Positions 34,001 to 45,818 of a DNA stretch of 64,000 nucleotides are shown piece by piece. Source of the stretch: Solea solea. Its lineage: Eukaryota > Chordata > Actinopteri > Pleuronectiformes > Soleidae. Position numbers and translations under genes: made by a program. The stretch is from NCBI RefSeq assembly GCF_958295425.1, contig NC_081149.1, forward strand, positions 434,001 to 498,000. The letters run 5' to 3'. Every line of letters begins with the position of its first letter. Within the stretch, counting starts at the first letter, position 1. The notes beneath the pieces are model-generated. The model ran no database searches. It saw nothing but the letters and a program-made list of their open reading frames with translations, and was not told where the DNA came from.

Positions 34001-35698
34001 GATCAGCCTTAGTCCCTGATACACATACGGAAAAATCAGACTCCTGGCTTAATGCCTTTAGGAATTATTACAAAAAACACACCTAAACGGCTGACCTTTG
34101 ACCTTTCCGAAGGTTACACAGGTCTGAAACTCGGCACCCTAGATTAGCCTTTGTCCCTGATACACATACGGAAAAATCAGACTCCTGGCTCGATGCCTTT
34201 ATGAATTATTACAAAAAACACACCCTAACGGCTGACCATTGACCTTTCCGAAGGTTGCACAGGTCTGAAACTCGGCACCCTGGATCAGCCTTAGTCCCTA
34301 TACACACACGGAAAAATCAGACTCCTGGCTCAATGCCTTTAGGAATTATTACAAAAAACACACCACAGCGGCTGACCTTTGACCTTTCCAAAGGTTGCAC
34401 GGGTCTGAAACTCGGCACCCTGGATCAGCCAGGAGTCCCTGATACACATACGGAGAAATCAGCATCCGGGTTCATTGCCTTTAGGAATTATTGAAGAAAA
34501 GACAGTTTCCCACCTTTCTTACGTTTGAATTTTACAGACTGTGTTTTTGGCAGTATTTGGCCCGGGGGAAAAAAGCCCAAAGTCCTGTGTCCAAAAACTG
34601 AAAATCAGGTCATGTCAGACTCTATACATTCTTAGACTCTTTGGCCGGAGTGGAAGTTTTGGAGGGACTACATTTCTACAGGTCGCAGGAGTGTGAATAT
34701 TTCATATGTCGTTTGGGGTCCCAAGACGAGCGGAACGACGAGGGTACATTAGTATATCTTATAAGATGTTAACTTTATTTGTGAGGTTTATGTTATGGGA
34801 CAGTAGAAAAATGAAAAAAAATCAGAAAACAGTCGTATTCCAGCTGAATGCGCACAAAAACAGACAAAAATAGAAAAACACATTCAAACAGTGAAATCAT
34901 TGCAAAATCAAACACTGAAGGTATATAACTATATCTTATGAGATGTTAACTTTATTTGTGAGGTTTATGTTATGGGACAATAAAAAAATGAATAAAATCA
35001 GAAAACAGCCGTATCCCTGCTGAATGCACACAAAAACAGAGACAAATAGAAAAACACATCCAAACAGTGAAATCATTGCAAAATCAAACACTGAAGGTAT
35101 ATAACTATATCTTATAAGATTTTAACTTTATTTGTGAGGTTTATGTTATGGGAGAGTAGAAAAATGAAAAAAAATCAGAAAACAGTCGTATTCCAGCTGA
35201 ATGCGCACAAAAACAGACAAAAATAGAAAAACACATTCAAACAGTGAAATCATTGCAAAATCAAACACTGAAGGTATATAACTATATCTTATGAGATGTT
35301 AACTTTATTTGTGAGGTTTATGTTATGGGACAATAAAAAAATGAATAAAATCAGAAAACAGCCGTATCCCTGCTGAATGCACACAAAAACAGAGACAAAT
35401 AGAAAAACACATCCAAACAGTGAAATCATTGCAAAATCAAACACTGAAGGTATATAACTATATCTTATAAGATTTTAACTTTATTTGTGAGGTTTATGTT
35501 ATGGGAGAGTAGAAAAATGAAAAAAATTGCGAAAACAGCCGTATCCCTGCTGAATGCGCACAAAAACAGACACAAATAGAAAAACACATCCAAACAGTGA
35601 AATCAATATAAATTTAAACACTGAGGGTACATCAATATACCTAATAAGATGTTAACTTCATATTATAGGACAGTAGAAAAAAGATTAAAATACCCTCG
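34001..35698 (+). repeat. A-B-C composite 10
   Basis: A about 3.5 units, B short form (34493-34769), C five units plus fragment. The five C units contain an internal duplication of a two-unit block (34790-35140 and 35150-35500). Confidence 0.9.
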
Positions 35699-36118
35699 AT
35701 CAGCCTTAGTCCCTGATACACATACGGAAAAATCAGACTCCTGGCTCAATGCCTTTAGGAATTATTACAAAAAACACACCACAGCGGCTGACCTTTGACC
35801 TTTCCAAAGGTTGCACGGGTCTGAAACTCGGCACCCTGGATCAGCCAGGAGTCCCTGATACACATACGGAGAAATCAGCATCCGGGCTCATTGCCTTTAG
35901 GAATTATTGAAGAAAAGACAGTTTCCCACCTTTCTTACGTTTGAATTTTACAGACTGTGTTTTTGGCAGTTTTTTTTGGCCAGGGGGAAAAAAGCCCAAA
36001 GTCCTGTGTTCAAAAACTGAAAATCAGGTCATGTAAGACTCTATACAGTCTTAGACTCTTTGGCCAGAGTGGAAGTTTCGGAGGAACTACATTTCTACAG
36101 GTCGCAGGAGTGTGAATA

Positions 36119-36475
36119 GAATAGAATAGAATAGAATGCCTTTTATTGTCATTATACAAGTTGTACAACGAGATTTACTTGACTTCACCTTGAAAGTGCA
36201 TACAGCTAACAACGAAGAACAATAACAACAACAACAACAACAACCAGTGTATGGGTCAAGGACATTAAAAAGAAAAAGTGACCCTAGTTAACGTGAGGTG
36301 GGTTTTCAGTTGCAGCGTACTACATTAAAAGGATATACAGCCATCAAATTCTTATTGCACAATATGAAATAGCAGGTCTGTAGCAGGGTTTAAATATAAA
36401 AAGTGCATTTCTATGAGACGTGACCCATAGCAGGGTATAAAAAATAGTAAATAAGACTATTTCCACAGTATGAAG

Positions 36476-36510
<35 letters not shown>

Positions 36511-37688
36511 GTATATGAAATATAGAAATATAAATATCACATGGTGAAATGTAATTTTGCAGTATATAAAAATAGAAATATAAACATTTACACAGTATGA
36601 AGGTGATTTTAGCAGGGTACCATTTAAAAATACAGATATTGCACAGTTGGAATGTAATTTAAGCAGGATAAAAATCTGTATATACAATATAAGTAGTGCA
36701 CAGTATATAAGTATTGCATAGTGTGGAGTAAATTATTAAATAAATAAGCATTTCAGCATGAAATGTAGAGTATTGCACATGCCAGAATGTGTGAGAGTAT
36801 GTGGTAGAGGTAGGATGGTCAGTGCATGTCCATGTTCAGTGTGGTTATGGCTCTGGGGAAGAAGCTGTCCTTAAGTCTATTTGTCCGAGCTCGGACACAC
36901 CTGTAGCGTCTGCCAGAGGGCAGCATGTCGAACAGATGAAAGCCGGGGTGGGAACTGTCCTTAACAATGTTCCTCGCTCTGTTCAGGCAGCGAGAGTGGT
37001 AAATGTCCTTTAGGGAGGGGAGAGTGCAGCCGATGATCCTCTGTGCTGCGTTGATGACTCTCTGAAGACCCTTCCTGTCTGCTTCAGTGCAGCTGGCGTA
37101 CCACACTGTGATGCAGTACAGCAGCAGGCTCTCTATGGAAGAGCGGTAGAAGTTCACCAGCAGCTTCTCTCTCATCCAGGTTGTTTTTCCTGAGCACTCT
37201 CAGGAAGTGCAGGCGTTGTTGGGCCTTCTTGGTGATCTCCGTGATGTTCGGGGTCCAGGAGAGGTCAGCCGAGATGACGGTGCCCAGGAACTTGAAGGTC
37301 TGGACCCTCTCTACACAGACACCGTTGATGTAGAGGGGAGCTGGGTCTGCGCGGTGCCTCCTGAAGTCGATGACGATTTCCTTTGTCTTTGTGGCATTCA
37401 GTGCCAGGTTGTTCGCTGAACACCACGTTGTCAACTTTAGGATCTCATCCCTGTAAGCAGACTCATCTCCCCCTGAGATTAGTCCAACCACAGTGGTGTC
37501 GTCTGCAAACTTGACGAAGGTGTTACCAAGGTGGGTTGGGCTACAGTCATGGGTGTAGAGGGAGTACAGTAGTGGGCTCAGCACACACCCCTGTGGAGAG
37601 CCGGTGCTGAGTGTGCGGGTGGAGGAGATGTGGTTACCAAGTTTAACAGTCTGTGGACGGTTCGTGAGGAAGTCTTTTATCCATATTC
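36119..37688 (-). mobile_element. CR1/L2/Rex1-group LINE, 5'-truncated, minus strand
   Basis: Non-LTR retrotransposon inserted in spacer B at 'gtgaata/tttcat'. Its 3' end faces left and ends in an (ATTCT)n tail (gaatagaatag on the plus strand, 36115-36136). The 3' UTR spans about 36140-36800 and includes a 27-base T run (36480-36506). The 5' end is cut within the RT domain near 37688. The target duplication is short (ATA at 36116-36118 and 37689-37691). Only this B copy is occupied. Confidence 0.85.
36819..37670 (-). pseudogene. Partial LINE reverse transcriptase with one frameshift
   Basis: Minus-strand translation starts at [12 protein letters not shown] (~37670) and passes [12 protein letters not shown] (~37600-37570) and the catalytic FADD (37498-37509). 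It reaches [14 protein letters not shown] and [11 protein letters not shown], then shifts frame near 37170. It resumes as [22 protein letters not shown] and ends in PSGRRYRCVRARTNRLKDSFFPRA-type sequence near 36830, the usual C-terminus of this group. The endonuclease and the N-terminal RT blocks are missing. Confidence 0.85.
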
Positions 37689-38337
37689 ATATTTCATATG
37701 TCGTTTGGGGTCCCAAGACGAGCGGAACGACGAGGGTACATTAGTATATCTTATAAGATGTTAACTTTATTTGTGAGGTTTATGTAATGGGACAGTAGAA
37801 AATGAAAAAAAATCAGAAAACAGTCGTATTCCAGCTGAATGCTCACAAAAACAGACACAAATAGAAAAACACATCCAAACAGTGAAATCATTGCAAAATC
37901 AAACAGTGAGGGTACCGAAGAATATCTTATAAGATGTTAACTTTATTTGTGAGGTTTATGTTATGGGACAGTAGAAAAATGAAAAAAAATCAGAAAACAG
38001 TCGTATTCCAGCTGAATGCGCACAAAAACAGACAAAAATAGAAAAACACATTCAAACAGTGAAATCATTGCAAAATCAAACACTGAAGGTATATAACTAT
38101 ATCTTATAAGATTTTAACTTTATTTGTGAGGTTTATGTTATGGGACAGTAGAAAAATGAAAAAAATTGTGAAAACAGCCGTATTCCTTCTGAATGCGCAC
38201 AAAAACAGACACAAATAGAAAAACACATCCAAACAGTGAAATCATTATAAATTTAAACACTGAGGGTACATCAATATACCTTATAAGATGTTAACTTCAT
38301 ATTATAGGACAGTAGAAAAAAGATTAAAATACCCTCG

Positions 38338-39912
38338 ATCAGCCTTAGTCCCTGATACACATACGGAAAAATCAGACTCCTGGCTTAATGCCTTTAGGAA
38401 TTATTACAAAAAACACACCCAAATGGCTGACCTTTGACCTTTCCAAAGGTTGCACGGGTCTTAAACTCGGCACCCTAGATACACATACGGAAAAATCAGA
38501 CTTCTGGCTTAATGCCTTTAGGAATTATTACAAAAAACACACCCGAACGGCTGACCTTTGACCTTTCCGAAGGTTGCACAGGTCTGAAACTCGGCACCCT
38601 AGATCAGCCTTAGTCCCTGATACACACACGGAAAAATCAGACTCCTGGCTCAATGCCTTTAGGAATTATTACAAAAAACACACCCGAACGGCTGACCTTT
38701 GACTTTTCCAAAGGTTGCACGGGTCTGAAACTCGACACCCTGGATCAGCCTTAGTCCCTGATACACATACGGAAAAATCAGACTCCTGGCTTAATGCCTT
38801 TAGGGATTATTACAAAAAACACACCTAAACGGCTGACCTTTGACCTTTCCAAGGTTACACAGGTCTGAAACTCGGCACCCTAGATTAGCCTTAGTCCCTG
38901 ATACACATACGGAAAAATCAGACTACTGGCTCAATGCCTTTAGGAATTATTACAAAAAACACACCCGAACGGCTAACCATTGACCTTTTCCGAAAGTTGC
39001 ACAGGTCTGAAACTCGGCAACCGGGATAAGCTTTAGTCCCTGATACACATACGGAAAAATCAGACTCCTGGCTCAATGCCTTTAGGAATTATTACAAAAA
39101 ACACACCACAGCGGCTGACCTTTGACCTTTCCAAAGGTTGCACGGGTCTGAAACTCAGCACCCTGGATCAGCCAGGAGTCCCTGATACACATACGGAGAA
39201 ATCAGCATCCGGGCTCATTGCCTTTAGGAATTATTGAAGAAAAGACAGTTTCCCACCTTTCTTACGTTTGAATTTTACAGACTGTGTTTTTGGCAGTATT
39301 TGGCCCGGGGGAAAAAAGCCCAAAGTCCTGTGTCCAAAAACTGAAAATCAGGTCATGTCAGACTCTATACAGTCTTAGACTCTTTGGCCAGAGTGGAAGT
39401 TTTGGAGGGACTACATTTCTACAGGTCGCAGGAGTGTGAATATTTCATATGTCGTTTGGGGTCCCAAGACGAGCGGAACGACGAGGGTACATTAGTATAT
39501 CTTATAAGATGTTAACTTTATTTGTGAGGTTTATGTTATGGGACAGTAGAAAAATGAAAAAAAATCAGAAAACAGTCGTATTCCAGCTGAATGCGCACAA
39601 AAACAGACAAAAATAGAAAAACACATTCAAACAGTGAAATCATTGCAAAATCAAACACTGAAGGTATATAACTATATCTTATGAGATGTTAACTTTATTT
39701 GTGAGGTTTATGTTATGGGACAATAAAAAAATGAATAAAATCAGAAAACAGCCGTATCCCTGCTGAATGCGCACAAAAACAGACACAAATAGAAAAACAC
39801 ATCCAAACAGTGAAATCAATATAAATTTAAACACTGAGGGTACATCAATATACCTAATAAGATGTTAACTTCATATTATAGGACAGTAGAAAAAAGATTA
39901 AAATACCCTCGA
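38338..39912 (+). repeat. A-B-C composite 12
   Basis: A about 6.4 units; one unit lost ~17 bp ('caccctagatacacatacgg', 38471-38490). B short form 39235-39510, C two units plus fragment. Confidence 0.9.
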
Positions 39913-39959
39913 TCAGCCTTAGTCCCTGATACACATACGGAAAAATCAGACTCCTGGCT

Positions 39960-40556
39960 TTTTTTTACAGAGCCACGATAGAGAGCATCCTGTGTCTCAG
40001 TGTGACGGTGTGGTACGGCAGCTGCACGTCACAAAACAGGAAGGACTTAGCCCGGGTGGTGAGAACTGCACAGGGGATTGTGGGCCGCCGTCTACCTGAT
40101 CTGGATTCTGTTTACACCGCACGACTCCAGAGGAGGGCCAGACGGATAGCAACAGACCCCACCCACCCAGGCAACGCTCTTTTTGCACCACTTCCATCAG
40201 GAAAACGGTACAGGATCATCAGATCCTCCACCAAAAGACTCAGGGACAGCTTCTTCCCCAGGGCTGTGAAATCAATAACCCCCTCCCCCCCCTCCCCCCT
40301 CTGTAGTGGATGACACAGGTCTGGCACTAAGTTCTGCACTTTATATTTATATTTATAATACAACTGCCCCTTTTTCCCCCTGTACATACATTTCCCTGCA
40401 CTGTTCACTTTTTGCACATTTCACCTGCAATAACCTTTCTTGTTTTCTGTTTTGTTCATGCGTATTTCAATGTTTGCTGAGAGTCTCGGGAGGAAATTTT
40501 GTTATGCTTGCATAATGACAATAAAGAATCTTGAATCTTGAATCTTGAATCTTGAA
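39960..40556 (+). mobile_element. CR1/L2/Rex1-group LINE 3' end, insertion with target deletion
   Basis: A 5'-truncated LINE of ~597 bp. It starts inside coding sequence (FFYRATIESILCLSVTVWYG at ~39960-40020) and continues through LPDLDSVYTARLQRRARRIA, LPSGKRYR and LRDSFFPRAV. It has a GC-to-AT 3' UTR and ends in ATAAAG with (TTGAATC)n. The left flank is repeat A and the right flank is mid-B, so no target duplication can exist. The insertion was accompanied by loss of satellite, or later recombination used it. Confidence 0.85.
40002..40313 (+). pseudogene. C-terminal fragment of LINE reverse transcriptase protein
   Basis: About 103 codons after the RT catalytic region: TVWYGSCTSQNRK, GRRLPDLDSVY, then LPSGKRYRIIRSSTKRLRD, SFFPRAV and a stop. 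Too short to be functional. Confidence 0.85.
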
Positions 40557-41354
40557 TACAGTCTTAGACTCTTTGGCCAGAGTGGAAGTTTTGGAGGAAC
40601 TACATTTCTACAGGTCGCAGGAGTGTGAATATTTCATATGTCGTTTGGGGTCCCAAGACGAGCGGAACGACGAGGGTACATTAGTATATCTTATAAGATG
40701 TTAACTTTATTTGTGAGGTTTATGTTATGGGACAGTAGAAAAATGAAAAAAAATCAGAAAACAGTCGTATTCCAGCTGAATGCGCACAAAAACAGACAAA
40801 AATAGAAAAACACATTCAAACAGTGAAATCATTGCAAAATCAAACACTGAAGGTATATAACTATATCTTATGAGATGTTAACTTTATTTGTGAGGTTTAT
40901 GTTATGGGACAATAAAAAAATGAATAAAATCAGAAAACAGCCGTATCCCTGCTGAATGCACACAAAAACAGAGACAAATAGAAAAACACATCCAAACAGT
41001 GAAATCATTGCAAAATCAAACACTGAAGGTATATAACTATATCTTATAAGATTTTAACTTTATTTGTGAGGTTTATGTTATGGGAGAGTAGAAAAATGAA
41101 AAAAATTGCGAAAACAGCCGTATCCCTGCTGAATGCGCACAAAAACAGACACAAATAGAAAAACACATCCAAACAGTGAAATCAATATAAATTTAAACAC
41201 TGAGGGTACATCAATATACCTAATAAGATGTTAACTTCATATTATAGGACAGTAGAAAAAAGATTAAAATACCCTCGATCAGCCTTAGTCCCTGATACAC
41301 ATACGGAAAAATCAGACTCCTGGCTTAATGCCTTTAGGAATTATTACAAAAAAC

Positions 41355-42678
41355 TAGTGCTGGGCCGTTAACGGCGTTAACGTGCTGCGTTAACGCGAGA
41401 CTCTTATCGCGCGATAAGAAAATTATCGCCGTTAATCTATTCTCAAAGTTGGGTCTGGGACCTGGGTCCACATAGTGAGCAAGCTATGAATTTCACTTTG
41501 ATATGTTAGCGCGGATGTATACCTGGCCCAGAAGGCTCTGACCTGGCTGAGCGCGGATGTATACCTGGCCGAATTACGCTGTGGGGGCTGGGGCGTGCCG
41601 CGTGAGTCCGAACCGTGTGCATCAAACGTCAGCTGACATGGACGCTGCTGCGAAGCCCGCCGGGTTGCTTCAGGGGAAATTTATTTTCAAGAAGCTTCCC
41701 AATGGAAACCTCGATAAAACTAGGGTTGTATGCACTTTGTGCAACGCCGAGTTAGTTTACTGTAGAAGTTCGTCAAGTCTGAAGTACCACCTAAACGCAA
41801 AGCATCCCTTTGCTGATGTGAAAGGTGCCGGAGCAAGCACTGAAGCCGAGAAAAGTCGTGTTCGTCAGACTACAATGTTTGAATGCAACCGAGGCAAGCC
41901 CGTCAGCACAGCTCTGTCAGCTAAACTAACGGGCCTCTTAGCTCAGTGGATTGCCCTCAACTGCCGGCCTATCAGTGTGGTTGAAGATGAGGGGCTGGAG
42001 CTTCTTCTCCAGGCGGCCACAGGTGACCCATCTTATAAACTTCCTGCGAGGCGAACCATCGTACGGAGAATCAATGAACAGCACGCCGCACAGAAAGCGG
42101 CGAAAGAGGAGAAGTTGGCTGGGGCAACTTGTGTGGCACTGACTGGGGATCATTGGTCGTCTGTTAACAATGAAAACTACCTTGGTGTTACTGTACACCT
42201 CATCGATGCCAGCTGGGAGCTTCACTCTTTCGCCCTAGGTAACGTTACGTTATGTAACCTCTCATGTAGGCCTACAGTTGTTCAATTAATGTCATATTAT
42301 CCCAGAAATGGGGGTTGTTCAAATTGCCTGTACTGGTTAAATTGCCTACTGGTTATTTTGTGTTTATCTGAATAAACAATTACATAAACACATACATTTT
42401 ACTGAACATTATTTCATATTTCATTACCAATAACTTTATCAAGCAGTTTTTGATGCATTTTCCAAACAGGAGATGGGCTTCTGGTCTAATGGACCAGCTG
42501 GCCTGAGAAACCCGTTCTCAAGGACTTACTTCTGGTCATTATTTAAGTAGCGCACACATATTTTGAATGCCTTCATCAGAATTCAAATGAGCCATTTTAA
42601 TCTAGATTAATCTAGATTAACTCCAAGATTGCAGTGAGATTAATCTAGATTAAAAAAATTAATCTATGCCCAGCTCTA
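41355..42678 (+). mobile_element. Non-autonomous hAT element with 8-bp target duplication, copy 1
   Basis: A 1324-bp element with short inverted ends TAGTGCTGGGC ... GCCCAGCTCTA (one mismatch). It is flanked by CAAAAAAC on both sides (41347-41354 and 42679-42686), a sequence present once in an ordinary A unit. An 8-bp duplication is diagnostic of hAT. Subterminal repeats differ at the two ends: 'gttaac' motifs at 41368-41395 and 'taatctagatta' palindromes at 42598-42655. Only the N-terminal part of the transposase remains. Confidence 0.92.
41557..42375 (+). pseudogene. Truncated hAT transposase with BED zinc finger, copy 1
   Basis: Open for 272 codons; the likelier start is the ATG at 41638 (MDAAAKPAG). 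A BED-type zinc finger is complete: CTLC, then H-x4-H in YHLNAKHPF (residues about 62-84 from the first ATG). The start of the catalytic fold follows, with LTGDHWSSVNNENYLGVTVH holding the first acidic residue. Homology then stops after HSFALG, at 'ctag/gtaacg' (42237), which looks like a splice donor or deletion edge. The last ~45 residues are unlike a transposase. The remaining catalytic residues and dimerisation domain are missing, so it could bind DNA at most. The protein could in principle act as a dominant-negative DNA-binding fragment; that is speculation. Confidence 0.85.
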
Positions 42679-44494
42679 CAAAAAACACACCCGAACGGCT
42701 GACCTTTGACCTTTCAGAAGGTTGCACAGGTCTGAAACTCGGCACCCTAGATCAGCCTTAGTCCCTGATACACACACGGAAAAATCAGACTCCTGGCTCA
42801 ATGCCTTTAGGAATTATTACAAAAAACACACCCGAACGGCTGACCTTTGACCTTTCCAAAGGTTGCACGGGTCTGAAACTCGACACCCTGGATTAGCCTT
42901 AGTCCCTGATACACATACGGAAAAATCAGACTCCTGGCTTAATGCCTTTAGGAATTATTACAAAAAACACACCCGAACGGCTGACCTTTGACCTTTCCAA
43001 AGGTTGCACGGGTCTGAAACTCGGCATCCTGGATTAGCCTTAGTCCCTGATACACATACAGAAAAATCAGACTCGTGGCTAAATGCCTTTAGGAATTATT
43101 ACAAAAAACACACCCGAACGGCTGACCATTGACCTTTTCCGAAAGTTGCACAGGTCTGAAACTCGGCAACCGGGATAAGCTTTAGTCCCTGATACACATA
43201 CGGAAAAATCAGACTCCTGACTCAATGCCTTTAGGAATTATTACAAAAAACACACCACAGCGGCTGACCTTTGACCTTTCCAAAGGTTGCACGGGTCTGA
43301 AACTCTGCACCCTGGATCAGCCAGGAGTCCCTGATACACATACGGAGAAATCAGCATCCGGGTTCATTGCCTTTAGGAATTATTGAAGAAAAGACAGTTT
43401 CCCACCTTTCTTACGTTTGAATTTTACAGACTGTGTTTTTGGCAGTTTTTTTTGGCCAGGGGGAAAAAAGCCCAAAGTCCTGTGTCCAAAAACTGAAAAT
43501 CAGGTCATGTCAGACTCTATACAGTCTTAGACTCTTTGGCCAGAGTGGAAGTTTTGGAGGAACTACATTTCTACAGGTCGCAGGAGTGTGAATATTTCAT
43601 ATGTCGTTTGGGGTCCCAAGACGAGCGGAACGACGAGGGTACATTAGTATATCTTATAAGATGTTAACTTTATTTGTGAGGTTTATGTTATGGGACAGTA
43701 GAAAATGAAAAAAAATCAGAAAACAGTCGTATTCCAGCTGAATGCGCACAAAAACAGACACAAATAGAAAAACACATCCAAACAGTGAAATCATTGCAAA
43801 ATCAAACAGTGAGGGTACCGAAGAATATCTTATAAGATGTTAACTTTATTTGTGAGGTTTATGTTATGGGACAGTAGAAAAATGAAAAAAAAATCAGAAA
43901 ACAGTCGTATTCCAGCTTACTGCACACAAAAACAGACAAAAATAGAAAAACACATTCAAACAGTGAAATCATTGCAAAATCAAACACTGAAGGTATATAA
44001 CTATATCTTATGAGATGTTAACTTTATTTGTGAGGTTTATGTTATGGGACAATAAAAAAATGAATAAAATCAGAAAACAGCCGTATCCCTGCTGAATGCA
44101 CACAAAAACAGAGACAAATAGAAAAACACATCCAAACAGTGAAATCATTGCAAAATCAAACACTGAAGGTATATAACTATATCTTATAAGATTTTAACTT
44201 TATTTGTGAGGTTTATGTTATGGGAGAGTAGAAAAATGAAAAAAATTGCGAAAACAGCCGTATCCCTGCTGAATGCGCACAAAAACAGACACAAATAGAA
44301 AAACACATCCAAACAGTGAAATCAATATAAATTTAAACACTGAGGGTACATCAATATACCTAATAAGATGTTAACTTCATATTATAGGACAGTAGAAAAA
44401 AGATTAAAATACCCTCGATCAGCCTTAGTCCCTGATACACATACGGAAAAATCAGACTCCTGGCTTAATGCCTTTAGGAATTATTACAAAAAAC

Positions 44495-45818
44495 TAGTGC
44501 TGGGCCGTTAACGGCGTTAACGTGCTGCGTTAACGCGAGACTCTTATCGCGCGATAAGAAAATTATCGCCGTTAATCTATTCTCAAAGTTGGGTCTGGGA
44601 CCTGGGTCCACATAGTGAGCAAGCTATGAATTTCACTTTGATATGTTAGCGCGGATGTATACCTGGCCCAGAAGGCTCTGACCTGGCTGAGCGCGGATGT
44701 ATACCTGGCCGAATTACGCTGTGGGGGCTGGGGCGTGCCGCGTGAGTCCGAACCGTGTGCATCAAACGTCAGCTGACATGGACGCTGCTGCGAAGCCCGC
44801 CGGGTTGCTTCAGGGGAAATTTATTTTCAAGAAGCTTCCCAATGGAAACCTCGATAAAACTAGGGTTGTATGCACTTTGTGCAACGCCGAGTTAGTTTAC
44901 TGTAGAAGTTCGTCAAGTCTGAAGTACCACCTAAACGCAAAGCATCCCTTTGCTGATGTGAAAGGTGCCGGAGCAAGCACTGAAGCCGAGAAAAGTCGTG
45001 TTCGTCAGACTACAATGTTTGAATGCAACCGAGGCAAGCCCGTCAGCACAGCTCTGTCAGCTAAACTAACGGGCCTCTTAGCTCAGTGGATTGCCCTCAA
45101 CTGCCGGCCTATCAGTGTGGTTGAAGATGAGGGGCTGGAGCTTCTTCTCCAGGCGGCCACAGGTGACCCATCTTATAAACTTCCTGCGAGGCGAACCATC
45201 GTACGGAGAATCAATGAACAGCACGCCGCACAGAAAGCGGCGAAAGAGGAGAAGTTGGCTGGGGCAACTTGTGTGGCACTGACTGGGGATCATTGGTCGT
45301 CTGTTAACAATGAAAACTACCTTGGTGTTACTGTACACCTCATCGATGCCAGCTGGGAGCTTCACTCTTTCGCCCTAGGTAACGTTACGTTATGTAACCT
45401 CTCATGTAGGCCTACAGTTGTTCAATTAATGTCATATTATCCCAGAAATGGGGGTTGTTCAAATTGCCTGTACTGGTTAAATTGCCTACTGGTTATTTTG
45501 TGTTTATCTGAATAAACAATTACATAAACACATACATTTTACTGAACATTATTTCATATTTCATTACCAATAACTTTATCAAGCAGTTTTTGATGCATTT
45601 TCCAAACAGGAGATGGGCTTCTGGTCTAATGGACCAGCTGGCCTGAGAAACCCGTTCTCAAGGACTTACTTCTGGTCATTATTTAAGTAGCGCACACATA
45701 TTTTGAATGCCTTCATCAGAATTCAAATGAGCCATTTTAATCTAGATTAATCTAGATTAACTCCAAGATTGCAGTGAGATTAATCTAGATTAAAAAAATT
45801 AATCTATGCCCAGCTCTA
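44495..45818 (+). mobile_element. Non-autonomous hAT element, copy 2
   Basis: Same sequence, ends and CAAAAAAC flanks (44487-44494, 45819-45826) as copy 1, in the same base position of the A unit. It arose by duplication of the satellite block, not by a second transposition. Confidence 0.92.
44697..45515 (+). pseudogene. Truncated hAT transposase with BED zinc finger, copy 2
   Basis: Identical translation to the copy at 41557-42375. The lack of any substitution between the two indicates a very recent duplication, or an assembly repeat. Confidence 0.85.

Larger units (their letters stand above)
35699..38337 (+). repeat. A-B-C composite 11, B interrupted by a LINE
   Basis: A about 1.5 units, B 35909-36118 and 37689-37770 around a minus-strand LINE, C three units plus fragment. 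Confidence 0.9.
39913..41277 (+). repeat. A-B-C composite 13, A-B joint replaced by a LINE
   Basis: Only a third of an A unit (39913-39959) is present before a plus-strand LINE. After the LINE, B resumes in its second half ('cagtcttagactc', 40559) and C has three units plus fragment. At least the second half of the A unit, the A-B joint and about 150 bp of B are missing. Confidence 0.9.
41278..44417 (+). repeat. A-B-C composite 14 carrying a hAT element (3.14-kb higher-order repeat, copy 1)
   Basis: A starts at 41278 and is split after half a unit by the hAT element (41355-42678). A resumes for about 5 units, then B 43385-43661 and C four units plus fragment. The whole 3140-bp unit is repeated as composite 15. 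Confidence 0.9.

Noticed and set aside
34255..34494. 79-residue frames repeated at A-array ends (also 49366, 54459, 59551, 62522)
   Set aside because: These are the terminal A units read through in a chance frame. Copies recur because the satellite recurs.
36801..37419. Plus-strand open frames opposite the LINE
   Set aside because: Antisense shadows of the minus-strand reverse transcriptase remnant.
42470..42550. Possible second exon of the hAT transposase after 'ttccaaacag'
   Set aside because: The acceptor looks plausible, but the following 26 codons do not resemble a hAT catalytic domain, so I treat the element as internally deleted.
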